Shown here: positions 18,675-27,053 of the stretch, piece after piece
How positions within the stretch are numbered: the stretch's first letter is position 1
How the letters are laid out: the number at the start of each line of letters is the position of its first letter
The notes under the pieces: model-generated
What the model was told of the DNA's origin: nothing
Database searches by the model: none
The model's input: only the letters and a program-made list of their open reading frames with translations
Origin: Pseudoselenomonas ruminantium
Lineage (GTDB): Bacteria > Bacillota > Negativicutes > Selenomonadales > Selenomonadaceae
DNA: 64,000 nt
Assembly: GCA_015058655.1 (NCBI GenBank)
Contig: SVBX01000002.1
Location: 62,001-126,000 of the forward strand
Direction of reading: 5' to 3'
Position numbers and translations under genes: made by a program

Positions 18675-18703
18675 TTGAATATCTGTTTGCTATAAGCTAA
18701 TAT
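18675..18703 (+). promoter_or_regulatory. Sigma-70-type promoter of the sorbitol operon
   Basis: TTGAAT, 17-base spacer, TAATAT, about 100 bp before the gutM start, between the two operator-like palindromes. The rest of the 18485-18800 gap holds the terminator, the operators and a 13-base element shared with the mannose PTS leader (18645-18657). Confidence 0.5.
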
Positions 18704-18736
18704 CATACCTGTAAGCATCAATAAAAGTTGATGATA

Positions 18737-18752
18737 TATCACATATGTGATA
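18737..18752. promoter_or_regulatory. Downstream palindromic operator of the sorbitol operon
   Basis: TATCACATATGTGATA is a perfect 16-bp palindrome placed about 30 bp after the predicted transcription start, where a bound repressor would block elongation. With the upstream copy it would allow DNA looping. The likely binder is the SorC-family protein at 22502, but this is inference. Confidence 0.6.
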
Positions 18753-18799
18753 ATTGTCGGCGGCGAAGAAGTGCCAGACTGAGGAAAGGGGATTTTGCA

Positions 18800-19210
18800 A
18801 TGGGGTGGATGATTCTTACGGCGATTGCCATGTGGAGCCTGCAACTGGCGCTGGGGCTGTGGCAGTTCCGCAGGTTCAATGCTCATGTCCGTGAGCTGCG
18901 GTCTTCCTGTGGCAGGGTTGCCATAGGCAAGGCCAAGGGCGGTTTCAGATCCGGGGCGGTAGCGCTTATCTGCATAGACGGGGAGAACCGCATCCTGAGG
19001 GCTGAAACCATGGCAGGCCGCACGGTGTTCGCCGGATTCCATCCCTTGGCAGGGCTGGAGGGGAAATTCCTCCCTGCCCTGACAGAGGCAGACTGTGAAG
19101 GTTTTGGAAAGCAGGTGAAAGCGGCGGTGCTGAACGCCCGCCAGGACTACGAGAACTATCGGTTGATGCAGGAGGAGCGAGCCGAAGAGCGCGCAGCGGT
19201 TTCCGGCTGA
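18800..19210 (+). CDS. gutM: Glucitol operon activator-like protein GutM
   Basis: A 136-residue protein with one N-terminal membrane helix (residues about 3-20) and a soluble domain containing LGLWQFRRFN, CGRVAIGKAKGGFRSG and the KQVKAAVLNARQDYENY helix, as in GutM/SrlM. In enteric bacteria SrlM activates the glucitol operon; here it heads the operon just before the three PTS subunits. The ATG at 18800 follows AGGAAAGGGG; the upstream start at 18728 lies inside the operator region and is unlikely. Only about 30 nt separate it from the IIC gene. Confidence 0.8.
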   Translation: MGWMILTAIAMWSLQLALGLWQFRRFNAHVRELRSSCGRVAIGKAKGGFRSGAVALICIDGENRILRAETMAGRTVFAGFHPLAGLEGKFLPALTEADCEGFGKQVKAAVLNARQDYENYRLMQEERAEERAAVSG

Positions 19211-19241
19211 ATGAGAGGATTTTGAGAAAGGACAGAATGAA

Positions 19242-19796
19242 ATGGACACATTGATTTTTTTCGCGCAGGGTTTCATCGGCATGTTCAACAAGGGTGGCGA
19301 AGTGCTCATGGGCTGGGTGACCGGGATTATCCCCACCCTGGTGTGCCTGTTGGTGGCAATGAACTCCATTGTCCTCCTGGTGGGCAATGAGCGCATAGAG
19401 AAGTTCGCGCATCTCTGCGCAGGCAATATCTTCACCCGTTACATGGTGCTGCCGGTAGTTGGTACTTTTTTCTTCTGCAACCCCATGACCTTGTCCCTGG
19501 GCAAGTTCGTGCCGGAGTTTTACAAGCCTTCCTACTATGCAGCAGGTTCTGCTTCCTGCCATACTTTGAACGGACTTTTCCCTCATGTCAATCCCGGTGA
19601 GCTCTTCGTGTTCCTGGGCATTGCCAATGGCATCACTGCTTTGGGGCTGCCCACGGTGGATTTGGCTCTGCGCTACTTCCTCATCGGCATTGTCATCAAC
19701 TTCCTGCGTGGCTGGGTGACGGATTTGACCACCGCCTATGTGCAGAAGCAGCAGGGGGTTCAGCTCAGCAAGCAGGTCGTGGCCATCAAGTCTTAA
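19242..19796 (+). CDS. srlA: PTS glucitol/sorbitol EIIC component
   Basis: A 184-residue membrane protein, the usual length for SrlA, with several hydrophobic helices. Family motifs include [20 protein letters not shown] near the N-terminus and [20 protein letters not shown] in the middle. It forms the sorbitol channel with the IIBC subunit encoded next. AAAGGA lies eight bases before the ATG. Confidence 0.92.
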   Translation: MDTLIFFAQGFIGMFNKGGEVLMGWVTGIIPTLVCLLVAMNSIVLLVGNERIEKFAHLCAGNIFTRYMVLPVVGTFFFCNPMTLSLGKFVPEFYKPSYYAAGSASCHTLNGLFPHVNPGELFVFLGIANGITALGLPTVDLALRYFLIGIVINFLRGWVTDLTTAYVQKQQGVQLSKQVVAIKS

Positions 19797-19846
19797 AAAT
19801 TTCGTTCCTGATGAGTGTATGAGGATTTTTATAGGGGGAAATAATC

Positions 19847-20839
19847 ATGGCAGAATACAAGAGTGTGACAGTATCAGCTGGTGCAGGCGGCTTTGGCGGC
19901 CCCTTGGTGCTGACGCCGACGGAAAAGAAGAACAAGATTGTCAATATCACCGGCGGCGTGATTTCACCGGTTTCATTGCGATTGGGAGAGATGACGGGCT
20001 GCGAGGTTGTGGATGGCTTCAAGACTAAGGTTCCTGATGATGAGACTCTGGCAGTAGTAATCGACTGCGGCGGTACCCTGCGCTGCGGCATCTATCCCCA
20101 GAAGAGGATTTTTACCATCAACCTGAACCCCACCGGCCCCAGTGGCCCGCTGGCCCAGCATATCAAGGCAGATATCTATGTTTCCGCAGTGAAGGAGAAC
20201 AATATCGCCTTTACTGATGGCAGCGCTGCTCCTGCTCCGGCAGAAGAAGCTCCTGCCAAAAAGCCGAAGTACGACACTAGCAAGAAGATTTCCCAGCAGC
20301 AGGCTGAGGGCAGCCTCATGGCCAAGATTGGCCAGTTCATGGGCGGCATCGTCTCCGTGTTCTACCAGGCAGGCCGTGATTCCATCAACACCATGATCAA
20401 GACCATCCTGCCTTTCATGGCTTTCGTGTCCATGCTCATCGGTGTCATCCTCACCACGGGCATCGGCGATGTGATTGCCAATCTTCTGGCTCCCTTGGCA
20501 AGTTCCCCGGTGGGCCTGGTGATACTGTCGCTGATCTGCTCTTTCCCCTTCCTTTCCCCGTTCCTTGGACCGGGGGCGGTCATCGCCCAGGTCATCGGCG
20601 TGCTCATCGGCGTGGAGATTGGCAACGGCCAGATTCCTCCCAGCCTGGCACTGCCCGCTCTCTTTGCCATCAACGCCCAGTGTGCCTGCGACTTTATTCC
20701 TGTGGGTCTTGGTCTTGCTGAGGCAGAGGCAGAGACTGTGGAAGTGGGTGTGCCCTCTGTGCTCTATTCCCGTTTCATCACCGGCCCCATTGCAGTTATC
20801 CTGGCATGGCTGGCCAGCTTCGGCCTGTATGAGGCATGA
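19847..20839 (+). CDS. srlE: PTS glucitol/sorbitol EIIBC component
   Basis: A 330-residue subunit. The N-terminal IIB domain contains the phospho-Cys region [17 protein letters not shown] (about residues 65-82), followed by an Ala/Pro/Lys linker at about 125-145. The C-terminal IIC2 membrane domain has [18 protein letters not shown] and [15 protein letters not shown]. This matches SrlE of enterics in order and size. Start ATG 19847 is preceded by GGGGGAA. It is third in the sorbitol operon. Confidence 0.92.
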   Translation: MAEYKSVTVSAGAGGFGGPLVLTPTEKKNKIVNITGGVISPVSLRLGEMTGCEVVDGFKTKVPDDETLAVVIDCGGTLRCGIYPQKRIFTINLNPTGPSGPLAQHIKADIYVSAVKENNIAFTDGSAAPAPAEEAPAKKPKYDTSKKISQQQAEGSLMAKIGQFMGGIVSVFYQAGRDSINTMIKTILPFMAFVSMLIGVILTTGIGDVIANLLAPLASSPVGLVILSLICSFPFLSPFLGPGAVIAQVIGVLIGVEIGNGQIPPSLALPALFAINAQCACDFIPVGLGLAEAEAETVEVGVPSVLYSRFITGPIAVILAWLASFGLYEA

Positions 20840-20935
20840 GATTTCTCCTGCTGAAAGTGAAGGTCACAGCGCTGCTGTGCCTGTGACTTGAATAACTGGG
20901 CACAATAGACATTTAGTTTTATGGAGGTTTTACAA

Positions 20936-21304
20936 ATGAAGAAGTATTACAGCACCACCGTGCAGGAATTAGGCGTCAATGTCCATTCCTTCAAGGAGGC
21001 CAAAATGCTCATCATGTTCAACGAAAATGCGCCAGAGGAACTGCGCGAATACTGCATCCTCCATCGGGGCAATGAGCTGACGGATACGGTGCAGGCAGGG
21101 GATATCTTCCGACTGGGCAGTGAGGAGTACAAGGTGGTCTATGTGGGCAGCGAGGTGCAGAAGAACCTCAAGAACCTGGGGCACATTACCCTGCGCTTCA
21201 ATGCCAATGAGGAAGGCGAGGGGCTGGAGGGCAGCCTTTATCTGGAGGACAAGCCCATTGTGGATGTGGTCCCCGGTGATGAGATTTCCATTGTAAAGCC
21301 TTGA
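20936..21304 (+). CDS. srlB: PTS glucitol/sorbitol EIIA component
   Basis: A 122-residue soluble phosphocarrier that takes phosphate from HPr and hands it to the IIB domain of SrlE. Characteristic features are EYCILHRGNELTDTVQAGD and the GHITLRFNA segment containing the likely active His. The ATG at 20936 has GGAGG eight bases upstream; the ATG at 20921 overlaps that site. A gap of about 97 nt from srlE holds no obvious signal. Confidence 0.92.
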   Translation: MKKYYSTTVQELGVNVHSFKEAKMLIMFNENAPEELREYCILHRGNELTDTVQAGDIFRLGSEEYKVVYVGSEVQKNLKNLGHITLRFNANEEGEGLEGSLYLEDKPIVDVVPGDEISIVKP

Positions 21305-21352
21305 GAGGAAACAGAAGTTAGACAATAAGATTGGAATTGGGAGATGTGTAAA

Positions 21353-22171
21353 ATGGCTTCATGGCTTAATTTAGAAGGTAAGACAGCAGTGGTGACGGGG
21401 GGCGCTTCCGGCATCGGCAAGGCAGTAGCCCAGGCTTTTCTGGATAACGGCGCCAATGTGGTGGTTTGCGATATGAATCCCAAGGCTCCGGAGTTTGACC
21501 TCCACGAGGGCAGCGGTGAGATGCTCTATGTGGTGACCAATGTCACCAGCCCAGATAACATCACGGACATGATCAAGCAGGCCAAGGAGAGATTCGGCAA
21601 GCTGGATGTGCTGGTGAATAACGCCGGCATCAACATTCCCTGCTTGCTGGTGGACCCCAAGGACCCTCATGGCAAGTACGAGCTGAATGACAATGTTTAT
21701 GAAAAGGTTACTGGCGTAAACCTGAAGGGCGTCTATCTCATGGCTCAGGCACTGGGGCATGAGTTTGTGGCAAATGGCGCCGGGGTCATCATCAACATGT
21801 CCTCGGAAAGCGGACTGGAAGGTTCCGAAGGACAGAGCATCTACGCAGCCACTAAGAACGCCGTCAATTCCTTCACCCGTTCCTGGGCCAAGGAACTGGG
21901 CAAGTACAATGTGCGAGTGGTTGGCGTGGCTCCCGGCATCATGGAGGCCACGGGCCTGCGCACCCTCTCTTATGAGGAAGCTCTGGCTTACACCAGAGGC
22001 ATCACCGTGGAGGACCTCAGGAAGGGCTACAAGAGCACCAAGACCACGCCTTTGGGACGCAGCGGCCGTCTGACGGAGGTGGCTGATACGGTGATGTTCC
22101 TGGCCAGCGAGAGGGCAGGCTACATTCACGGCGTCACTTACAACATAGCAGGTGGCAAGACCCGGGGCTAA
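21353..22171 (+). CDS. srlD: Sorbitol-6-phosphate 2-dehydrogenase (SDR family)
   Basis: A 272-residue short-chain dehydrogenase that oxidises sorbitol 6-phosphate to fructose 6-phosphate with NAD. The cofactor motif TGGASGIGKA is at about residue 14, NNAGIN at about 92, the catalytic Ser in NMSSESG and the YAATK pair (Tyr-x3-Lys) at about 163-167. The substrate is assigned from its position as last gene of the sorbitol PTS operon. ATG 21353 is used because GGGAG sits ten bases upstream. A terminator follows 18 nt after the stop. Confidence 0.9.
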   Translation: MASWLNLEGKTAVVTGGASGIGKAVAQAFLDNGANVVVCDMNPKAPEFDLHEGSGEMLYVVTNVTSPDNITDMIKQAKERFGKLDVLVNNAGINIPCLLVDPKDPHGKYELNDNVYEKVTGVNLKGVYLMAQALGHEFVANGAGVIINMSSESGLEGSEGQSIYAATKNAVNSFTRSWAKELGKYNVRVVGVAPGIMEATGLRTLSYEEALAYTRGITVEDLRKGYKSTKTTPLGRSGRLTEVADTVMFLASERAGYIHGVTYNIAGGKTRG

Positions 22172-22189
22172 AAAGCAAATAACATCAAG

Positions 22190-22221
22190 ACTGGCACATT
22201 ATCCTCTTTGTGCCAGTTTTG
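22190..22221 (+). terminator. Terminator of the sorbitol operon
   Basis: ACTGGCACA and TGTGCCAGT form a 9-bp stem followed by TTTTGG. Confidence 0.82.
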
Positions 22222-22345
22222 GTCGTGTCAGGGGAAGGGACCAAGGAGGGGCCTTAGGCAAAGGAAACAGGTGTCCTTTACATAAAAAAAGGAATATGGG
22301 ATAATATCGAGAATATCAAACAATTGGATATATAACTCGGAAGAA

Positions 22346-22471
22346 GATGTCCCCCACTTCTATAAGTGGGGGCGGCAAACTACTAACAGGCGGCGAGCTA
22401 ATATCTCCCGCCTCGTTGAAACACCAATTGGAAGATTTTGCCTACGGCAAAATTTGAACAATGGTGTTATA
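22346..22471 (+). repeat. Structured intergenic repeat, copy A
   Basis: This ~126-nt element shares most of its sequence with 40042-40164. Shared blocks are AAACTACTAAC, GGCGAGCTAATAT, GCCTCGTTGAAAC, TTTTGCCTACGGCAAAA and GAACAATGG-GTTATA. It begins with a CCCCCACTT/AAGTGGGGG hairpin and ends with a 7-bp TTTTGCC/GGCAAAA hairpin. AACACCA early in the 3' half can pair with TGGTGTT at the end. It fills most of the gap between srlD and the SorC-family gene; the last 30 nt before that gene hold its ribosome-binding site. It may be an IS200/IS605-type end or a small RNA; neither is proven. Confidence 0.7.
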
Positions 22472-22501
22472 AAGCAGATAGGCAGGATAGGGGGGATGGC
22501 T

Positions 22502-23440
22502 ATGCAACCGGTGGAAAGACGGATCCTGGTCAAGGTTGCCAACATGTATTATGTGGAAAACCTGAAGCAAAGCGAAATAGCCCAGCGCATGGGTATTGAC
22601 CGCACCACTGTGAGCAAGTATCTGAAAAAGGCTTTGAAAGACAAGATTGTAAAAATAACTGTAGAAAGCGATTCTTTCGATGAACTGGAAGCTGCCTTGG
22701 AGCACAGGTTCGGCCTCAAGGAAGCCTGCGTGGTGCCCAAGAGCTATGATATGCAGGTCATCAAGCAGAATATGGCCCGTGCAGGCCTGGGGCTGTTGCG
22801 CCGCATCATAGATGACGGCAAAGTGGTGGGGCTGGCCTGGGGCACTACCATCAGCGAGCTGGCCAAGCTGGCAGAACAGGAGAAAAACTCTCCGGCAGAT
22901 GTGGACTTCGTGCCGCTGGACGGCGGCCCTGAGAGCATAGACAGCGAGTTCCATGTGAATACCGTCTGCTACCAGATGGCAAGGGCCTTTGGCGGGCGCA
23001 GCCATTATATTTACGCCCCGGCCATTGCCAGGACCGCGGATATCCGCAAGGCCATCTTGCAGGATGTGAATTATGAAAAGATTTCTGCCTTCTGGGAAAG
23101 AGTGAATATAGGTATCGTGGGCATCGGCGCCCCGGTGAAGTCTTCCAATCTGGTTTGGGCGGGCAGCTTCGGGCGGGAAGCTATCGAATCCCTGTCTCGC
23201 ACGGGGGCGGTGGGAGAAATCTGTTCCGTTTTCTACGATATCAACGGACATGAGGTGGAGACACCCTTCTCCGACCGCATTATTTCCGTAGGGCTGGAAA
23301 AACTGAAAGGCTATGAGTACAATATCGGCCTGGCAGCCTCCAGGGAAAAAGTGCCTGCCATCATGGGGGCGCTGAGGGGCAGGCTTATCAATGTGCTGAT
23401 CACTGATGAAGAAACAGCCAAGATACTTTTGAACGAATGA
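22502..23440 (+). CDS. SorC/DeoR-family sugar-binding transcriptional regulator
   Basis: A 312-residue regulator with an N-terminal helix-turn-helix (NLKQSEIAQRMGIDRTTVSKYL, about residues 18-40) and a large C-terminal sugar-phosphate-sensing domain of the SorC/CggR type (VVGLAWGTTISELA; GIVGIGAPV). AGGGGGG precedes ATG 22502 by six bases; the TTG at 22454 lies inside the repeat and is rejected. Position directly after the sorbitol operon suggests it controls that operon through the CACATATGTG palindromes. It is framed by copy A and the partial copy C of the repeat. Activator or repressor mode cannot be decided from the sequence. Confidence 0.88.
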   Translation: MQPVERRILVKVANMYYVENLKQSEIAQRMGIDRTTVSKYLKKALKDKIVKITVESDSFDELEAALEHRFGLKEACVVPKSYDMQVIKQNMARAGLGLLRRIIDDGKVVGLAWGTTISELAKLAEQEKNSPADVDFVPLDGGPESIDSEFHVNTVCYQMARAFGGRSHYIYAPAIARTADIRKAILQDVNYEKISAFWERVNIGIVGIGAPVKSSNLVWAGSFGREAIESLSRTGAVGEICSVFYDINGHEVETPFSDRIISVGLEKLKGYEYNIGLAASREKVPAIMGALRGRLINVLITDEETAKILLNE

Positions 23441-23473
23441 CAGAAATTCGCCTTTAACTGTGCCGATATGTAT

Positions 23474-23510
23474 ATTTTGCCTATGGCAAAATTTGAACAA
23501 TTGCGTTATA
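23474..23510 (+). repeat. Partial copy C of the structured repeat
   Basis: 34 of 37 bases match 22435-22471 in the same orientation, including the TTTTGCC/GGCAAAA hairpin and the GTTATA end. It starts 34 nt after the stop of the SorC-family gene, so that gene is bracketed by direct repeats. Confidence 0.8.
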
Positions 23511-23579
23511 CTGATAATTGTATGGAAGCATAACTTTTGAATATGAATTGTGTGAAATAAGTAAGGAGTGTTGAGCAAG

Positions 23580-25043
23580 ATGAGTTTGCAGTTGAAATCC
23601 GGCTTTACCTTTGATTACGACAACCTTTACGGCGAAGGCAAAGTCACCGAAGCTGATCTGAAAAGCTATGAAGAGGATCTGAAGAAAGCTCATGAGGCCA
23701 TGAAGGTCATGCGCGAGAAGGGCTTTATCCGCGCTCACCTCTCCAAGGATGGCGAGCCGGAGAAGGTTCTTTTCTCCCAGCTTCCCTATGTGGAGGAAGG
23801 TCATCTGAACAGCCCCAGCTCCCTGAAGCGCCTGGGCGAGCTCACGGCTCATGTTAAGGACAATGTGGATGTGGTGGTTTCCCTGGGCATCGGTGGTTCC
23901 TATCTGGGCAACAAGGTGCTCTTTGATGTGCATTGCGGCGAGTTCTGGAATGAGCTGCCCAAGGAAGAGCGCAAGGGCTTCCCGAAGGTGGTTTTCAGCG
24001 GTCAGAACATTGACCCCCGCCGCACCGGCGATATCATCCACTACCTGGAGAACAGCGCCAAGGTCACCAAGTCCCACGAGAAGCGCAACCTGAAGGTGCT
24101 CCTGCTGGTTATCTCCAAGTCCGGCGGCACCCTCGACACCATGTCCAACTTCATGGTCATTTATGATGCCCTGCAGAAGTTCGACAATATCGATGTGGAA
24201 GTGGTAGCTGTCACCGACCCCAACATGGAGAAGCAGACCCTGCTGAAGAAGCTGGCTATCGAGAAGGGCTGGCCTCAGTTCGCCGTACCCGATGGAGTAG
24301 GCGGACGCTTCACCATCTTCTGCGAAGTGGGCCTCACCCTGGCTGCCTGCATCGGCTTCGACATCGAGCAGTTCCTGGCTGGTGCCAAGGCTATGGATGA
24401 GGCTTGCCAGAATGACGATATCTGGCAGAACCCTGCTATGCTGAACGCTGCCCTGAAGTTCGCCGCTGCTGAGAAGCACGGCCGCGACATCGAGGTCATG
24501 ATGCCCTATGGCGACTACCTCAAGTCCGTGTCCGAGTGGTACATCCAGCTCCTGGCTGAGTCCCTGGGCAAGCAGTTCAACAAGGACGGCAAGGAAGTCT
24601 GCTATGGCCGCACTCCGCTGGTGGCTGTGGGCACCACAGACATGCACTCCCAGACCCAGCAGCATCAGGAAGGCAAGCTGAACAAGGTAGTGCAGTTCAT
24701 TCGCCTGAAGGATTGGGACAATGATCTGACTATCCCGGATGTGTTCCCGGAAGCCAAGAAGCTTTCCGACATCTCCGGCGTCACCATGGGCCAGGCTCTG
24801 GAAGTAGCTCGTCAGTCCAACGAGGATGCTCTGGCTTCCAACAAGCGCTACAGCGCCTGCTTCACCCTGCCGAAGCTCAATGCCTATCATCTGGGCGAGC
24901 TCCTCTACATGCTGGCTATGAGCGTGGCCTATGAGGGCGAGCTTTCCAATGTGGACGCTTTCAACCAGCCCGGCGTTGAGGCCTACAAGCGCATCATGGG
25001 GCCGAAGCTGGCTGAGGTCAAGGCTGCCAATCAGAATAAGTAA
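23580..25043 (+). CDS. pgi: Glucose-6-phosphate isomerase
   Basis: A 487-residue enzyme interconverting glucose 6-phosphate and fructose 6-phosphate. Motifs: GIGGSYLGNK, the phosphate-binding VISKSGGTLDTM (about 185), GGRFTIFCEVGL and the C-terminal catalytic Lys region GVEAYKRIMG. ATG 23580 is 11 bases after AAGGAG; upstream GTG/TTG codons are too close to that site. Its product is the same fructose 6-phosphate that srlD makes, so its location after the sorbitol cluster is metabolically sensible. Confidence 0.95.
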   Translation: MSLQLKSGFTFDYDNLYGEGKVTEADLKSYEEDLKKAHEAMKVMREKGFIRAHLSKDGEPEKVLFSQLPYVEEGHLNSPSSLKRLGELTAHVKDNVDVVVSLGIGGSYLGNKVLFDVHCGEFWNELPKEERKGFPKVVFSGQNIDPRRTGDIIHYLENSAKVTKSHEKRNLKVLLLVISKSGGTLDTMSNFMVIYDALQKFDNIDVEVVAVTDPNMEKQTLLKKLAIEKGWPQFAVPDGVGGRFTIFCEVGLTLAACIGFDIEQFLAGAKAMDEACQNDDIWQNPAMLNAALKFAAAEKHGRDIEVMMPYGDYLKSVSEWYIQLLAESLGKQFNKDGKEVCYGRTPLVAVGTTDMHSQTQQHQEGKLNKVVQFIRLKDWDNDLTIPDVFPEAKKLSDISGVTMGQALEVARQSNEDALASNKRYSACFTLPKLNAYHLGELLYMLAMSVAYEGELSNVDAFNQPGVEAYKRIMGPKLAEVKAANQNK

Positions 25044-25091
25044 GGCGCTAAGGGGATACGCATAGTTTCATTAGTGCATAGTTATCAAGGG

Positions 25092-25127
25092 ATGTCCCTG
25101 AGCTGCCAAAGGCTTGGGGGCATTTTT
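25092..25127 (+). terminator. Terminator of pgi, overlapping the next gene's leader
   Basis: ATGTCCC and GGGGGCAT pair (one G-T wobble), with an inner AGC/GCT, and are followed by six T residues. The G-run also serves as the only ribosome-binding site for the ATG at 25129, so terminator and start signal overlap. Confidence 0.6.
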
Positions 25128-25128
25128 T

Positions 25129-25680
25129 ATGTTGAAGTTTCGGAGGTGGGCCTTGCAAAGTTGGAAAAAATCCGGGCTGGCAGCCTTGCTTCTGATAATC
25201 TTGCTGGTGGGAGTGCTCTTTGCCTCAGGACCGGAGGAAGAAATTTTGCTGGAATTGCCCGAGCAGAGGGCAGAGATAGAGGAAAAGCGTCCCGCCCACC
25301 AGTCCATAGCGGGCAGCGAGCAGGCGGCAGTTTCCAAGGGGCTGAAAGACCCCTTCACCCTGCTGCATGAAACAAGGGAGGAAAAGGGCAAGGCAGCGGA
25401 GACGAAAGCCGATGTTCAGGCAGTTGGGCAGGAGAAAAGACCAGCCATGCCTATCTCGGCAAAGTCTGCTCCGCTGCCAAAACCTCCCGTTGTGCAGGAG
25501 CCAAAACTTACAGGCATTATCTCAGGAGCTGCAGGGCAACTGGCCTTGATCGACTACGGCGGGAAGTCCCTGACCCTTGCTGCAGGTGAAGGAGCAGAGG
25601 ACATAACAGTGACGGCGATTGAGCCTAGAAGGGTTTGCGTGAGTACGCCGCAGGGAGAGAAATGGCTGGAACTGCCATAA
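25129..25680 (+). CDS. Single-pass membrane protein, secretin partner (PilP/GspC-like position)
   Basis: A 183-residue protein with a short basic N-terminus, one membrane helix (about residues 12-32) and a mostly polar region rich in Lys, Glu, Ala and Pro. The C-terminal 60 residues (LTGIISGAAGQLALIDYGGK, then VTAIEPRRVCV) resemble the beta-rich C-terminal domain of PilP/GspC-type inner-membrane pilot proteins. It is directly followed by a secretin gene whose start lies 14 nt after its stop, as pilP precedes pilQ. The identification rests on architecture and context rather than a strong sequence match. Confidence 0.6.
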   Translation: MLKFRRWALQSWKKSGLAALLLIILLVGVLFASGPEEEILLELPEQRAEIEEKRPAHQSIAGSEQAAVSKGLKDPFTLLHETREEKGKAAETKADVQAVGQEKRPAMPISAKSAPLPKPPVVQEPKLTGIISGAAGQLALIDYGGKSLTLAAGEGAEDITVTAIEPRRVCVSTPQGEKWLELP

Positions 25681-25694
25681 ATGGGGGTGAAAAT

Positions 25695-27053
25695 TTGAAT
25701 TTATTTATTCGTGCTATCTGCACGGTTTTTGCTATGTTAGTTCTTGGGGGAACTACTGCTCTTGCTTCTCCTATAACCATTCAGGCTACTGAAGGGAATG
25801 TCCGTTCTTTGCTTATGGGGGCAGCCCGCATGGGCGGTCTCGACTTGGTGATGGACGATGCGGTGGGAGGCACGGTGTCTCTCTCCCTTACTGCCGAGCC
25901 GGAGGAAATCATCGATTACATTGCCGCTGCCAAGGGACTGGTGGTGCTGAAGGAGCAGGGGGTCTACCTCATCACCCTGCCTGGCAGGGGCAGTCGCAGC
26001 ATTCATGTCTACACCCTACACCATGCCGACCCCAGGGAAATTGCCCGTATGGCGAAAATCTCCTTGAAAGAAAAAGGCGGGGCGGCAAGTACCGCCAGTG
26101 ATAATGAGAGCAAGGGGAAAGGCAGCAAAAAAGAACAGGAACCCAAGGCGGATGATGCGGAAAGCGTGAGGGTGATGGCTGACCCATCCACCAACTCCGT
26201 AGTGCTTTACGGCACCCCGGCTGAAGCACGGGCCATGGAGGAAATCCTGAAGAATCTCGATGTGCCAGCCAAGCAGGTTTCTCTGGAGGCCAAGATCGTG
26301 GCCATTTCCAAGGACGCATCCCAGGATTTGGGCGTGGAATGGAGCTGGCAGTCACACCGCCAGCCCCTTGAGCGCAGCTGGCGGCAACGCTGGGAGCAGG
26401 AAAGCTACATCAAGGACCCCAATGGCAGCACTATCCGCTATGGCATTGGACCGGGCGCATTGGGTTATAATGTATATCTTGATGCCAAGGTTGATGCTCT
26501 GGTGACATCTGGCAAGGCCAAGCTGCTTTCCCGTCCCAATATCACCACCCTGCAGGGCCATGAGGCGGTCATAGAGATCGGCGGTGAGGTGCCGGTGCCG
26601 GAGCAGACTACGGCCAACAATATCACCACCAACTCCATCAAGTACCGCAAGGCGGGCATTATCCTGCGCTACACGCCGCGGGTCAATGAATTCGGGGATA
26701 TCACAGCTTCGGTGCACACGGAGGTCAGCTCACCCCTCTATGTGGATGATATCAAGGCCTACCGCTTCCAAACCCGCAGCGCCGACACCAATGTGCGCCT
26801 GCGGGATGGGGAGACCATGGTCATAGGCGGCCTGATTGGCAGCGAGGAGGCGCAAAGGCTGTCCAAGATTCCTTTCTTGGGGGATTTGCCCATTTTGGGC
26901 CATTTTTTCCGTCATACTTCCAAAAGTAATACAGAATCGGAGTTGCTGATTTTCCTCAAAGCCCGTATACTAGAGGATAAGGATATGATAGTGACCGATA
27001 CAGAAAGAATAGAGGAAAATGCAAATGGCAATAAAAATCTTGATAGCAGATGA
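25695..27053 (+). CDS. Secretin family outer-membrane protein (PilQ/GspD-like)
   Basis: A 452-residue secretin, forming outer-membrane channels for pili or secretion. Signal peptide at residues 1-25 (MNLFIRAICTVFAMLVLGGT start); an STN/N0-like domain (about 25-100); a NolW-type N1 domain whose loop is expanded by a Lys/Gly/Glu-rich insert (about 130-160); and a secretin domain with VSLEAKIVAISKDAS, LLSRPNITTLQGHEA and GETMVIGGLI. TTG 25695 follows GGGGGTGA. It is on the short side for PilQ. No pilM, pilN, pilO or ATPase gene is in the window. An outer-membrane secretin supports a diderm host such as Selenomonas. Confidence 0.88.
   Translation: MNLFIRAICTVFAMLVLGGTTALASPITIQATEGNVRSLLMGAARMGGLDLVMDDAVGGTVSLSLTAEPEEIIDYIAAAKGLVVLKEQGVYLITLPGRGSRSIHVYTLHHADPREIARMAKISLKEKGGAASTASDNESKGKGSKKEQEPKADDAESVRVMADPSTNSVVLYGTPAEARAMEEILKNLDVPAKQVSLEAKIVAISKDASQDLGVEWSWQSHRQPLERSWRQRWEQESYIKDPNGSTIRYGIGPGALGYNVYLDAKVDALVTSGKAKLLSRPNITTLQGHEAVIEIGGEVPVPEQTTANNITTNSIKYRKAGIILRYTPRVNEFGDITASVHTEVSSPLYVDDIKAYRFQTRSADTNVRLRDGETMVIGGLIGSEEAQRLSKIPFLGDLPILGHFFRHTSKSNTESELLIFLKARILEDKDMIVTDTERIEENANGNKNLDSR

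Noticed and set aside
22346-22471. Complete IS200/IS605 insertion sequence
   Set aside because: No tnpA or tnpB frame is next to any copy; only a structured 120-nt element is seen.
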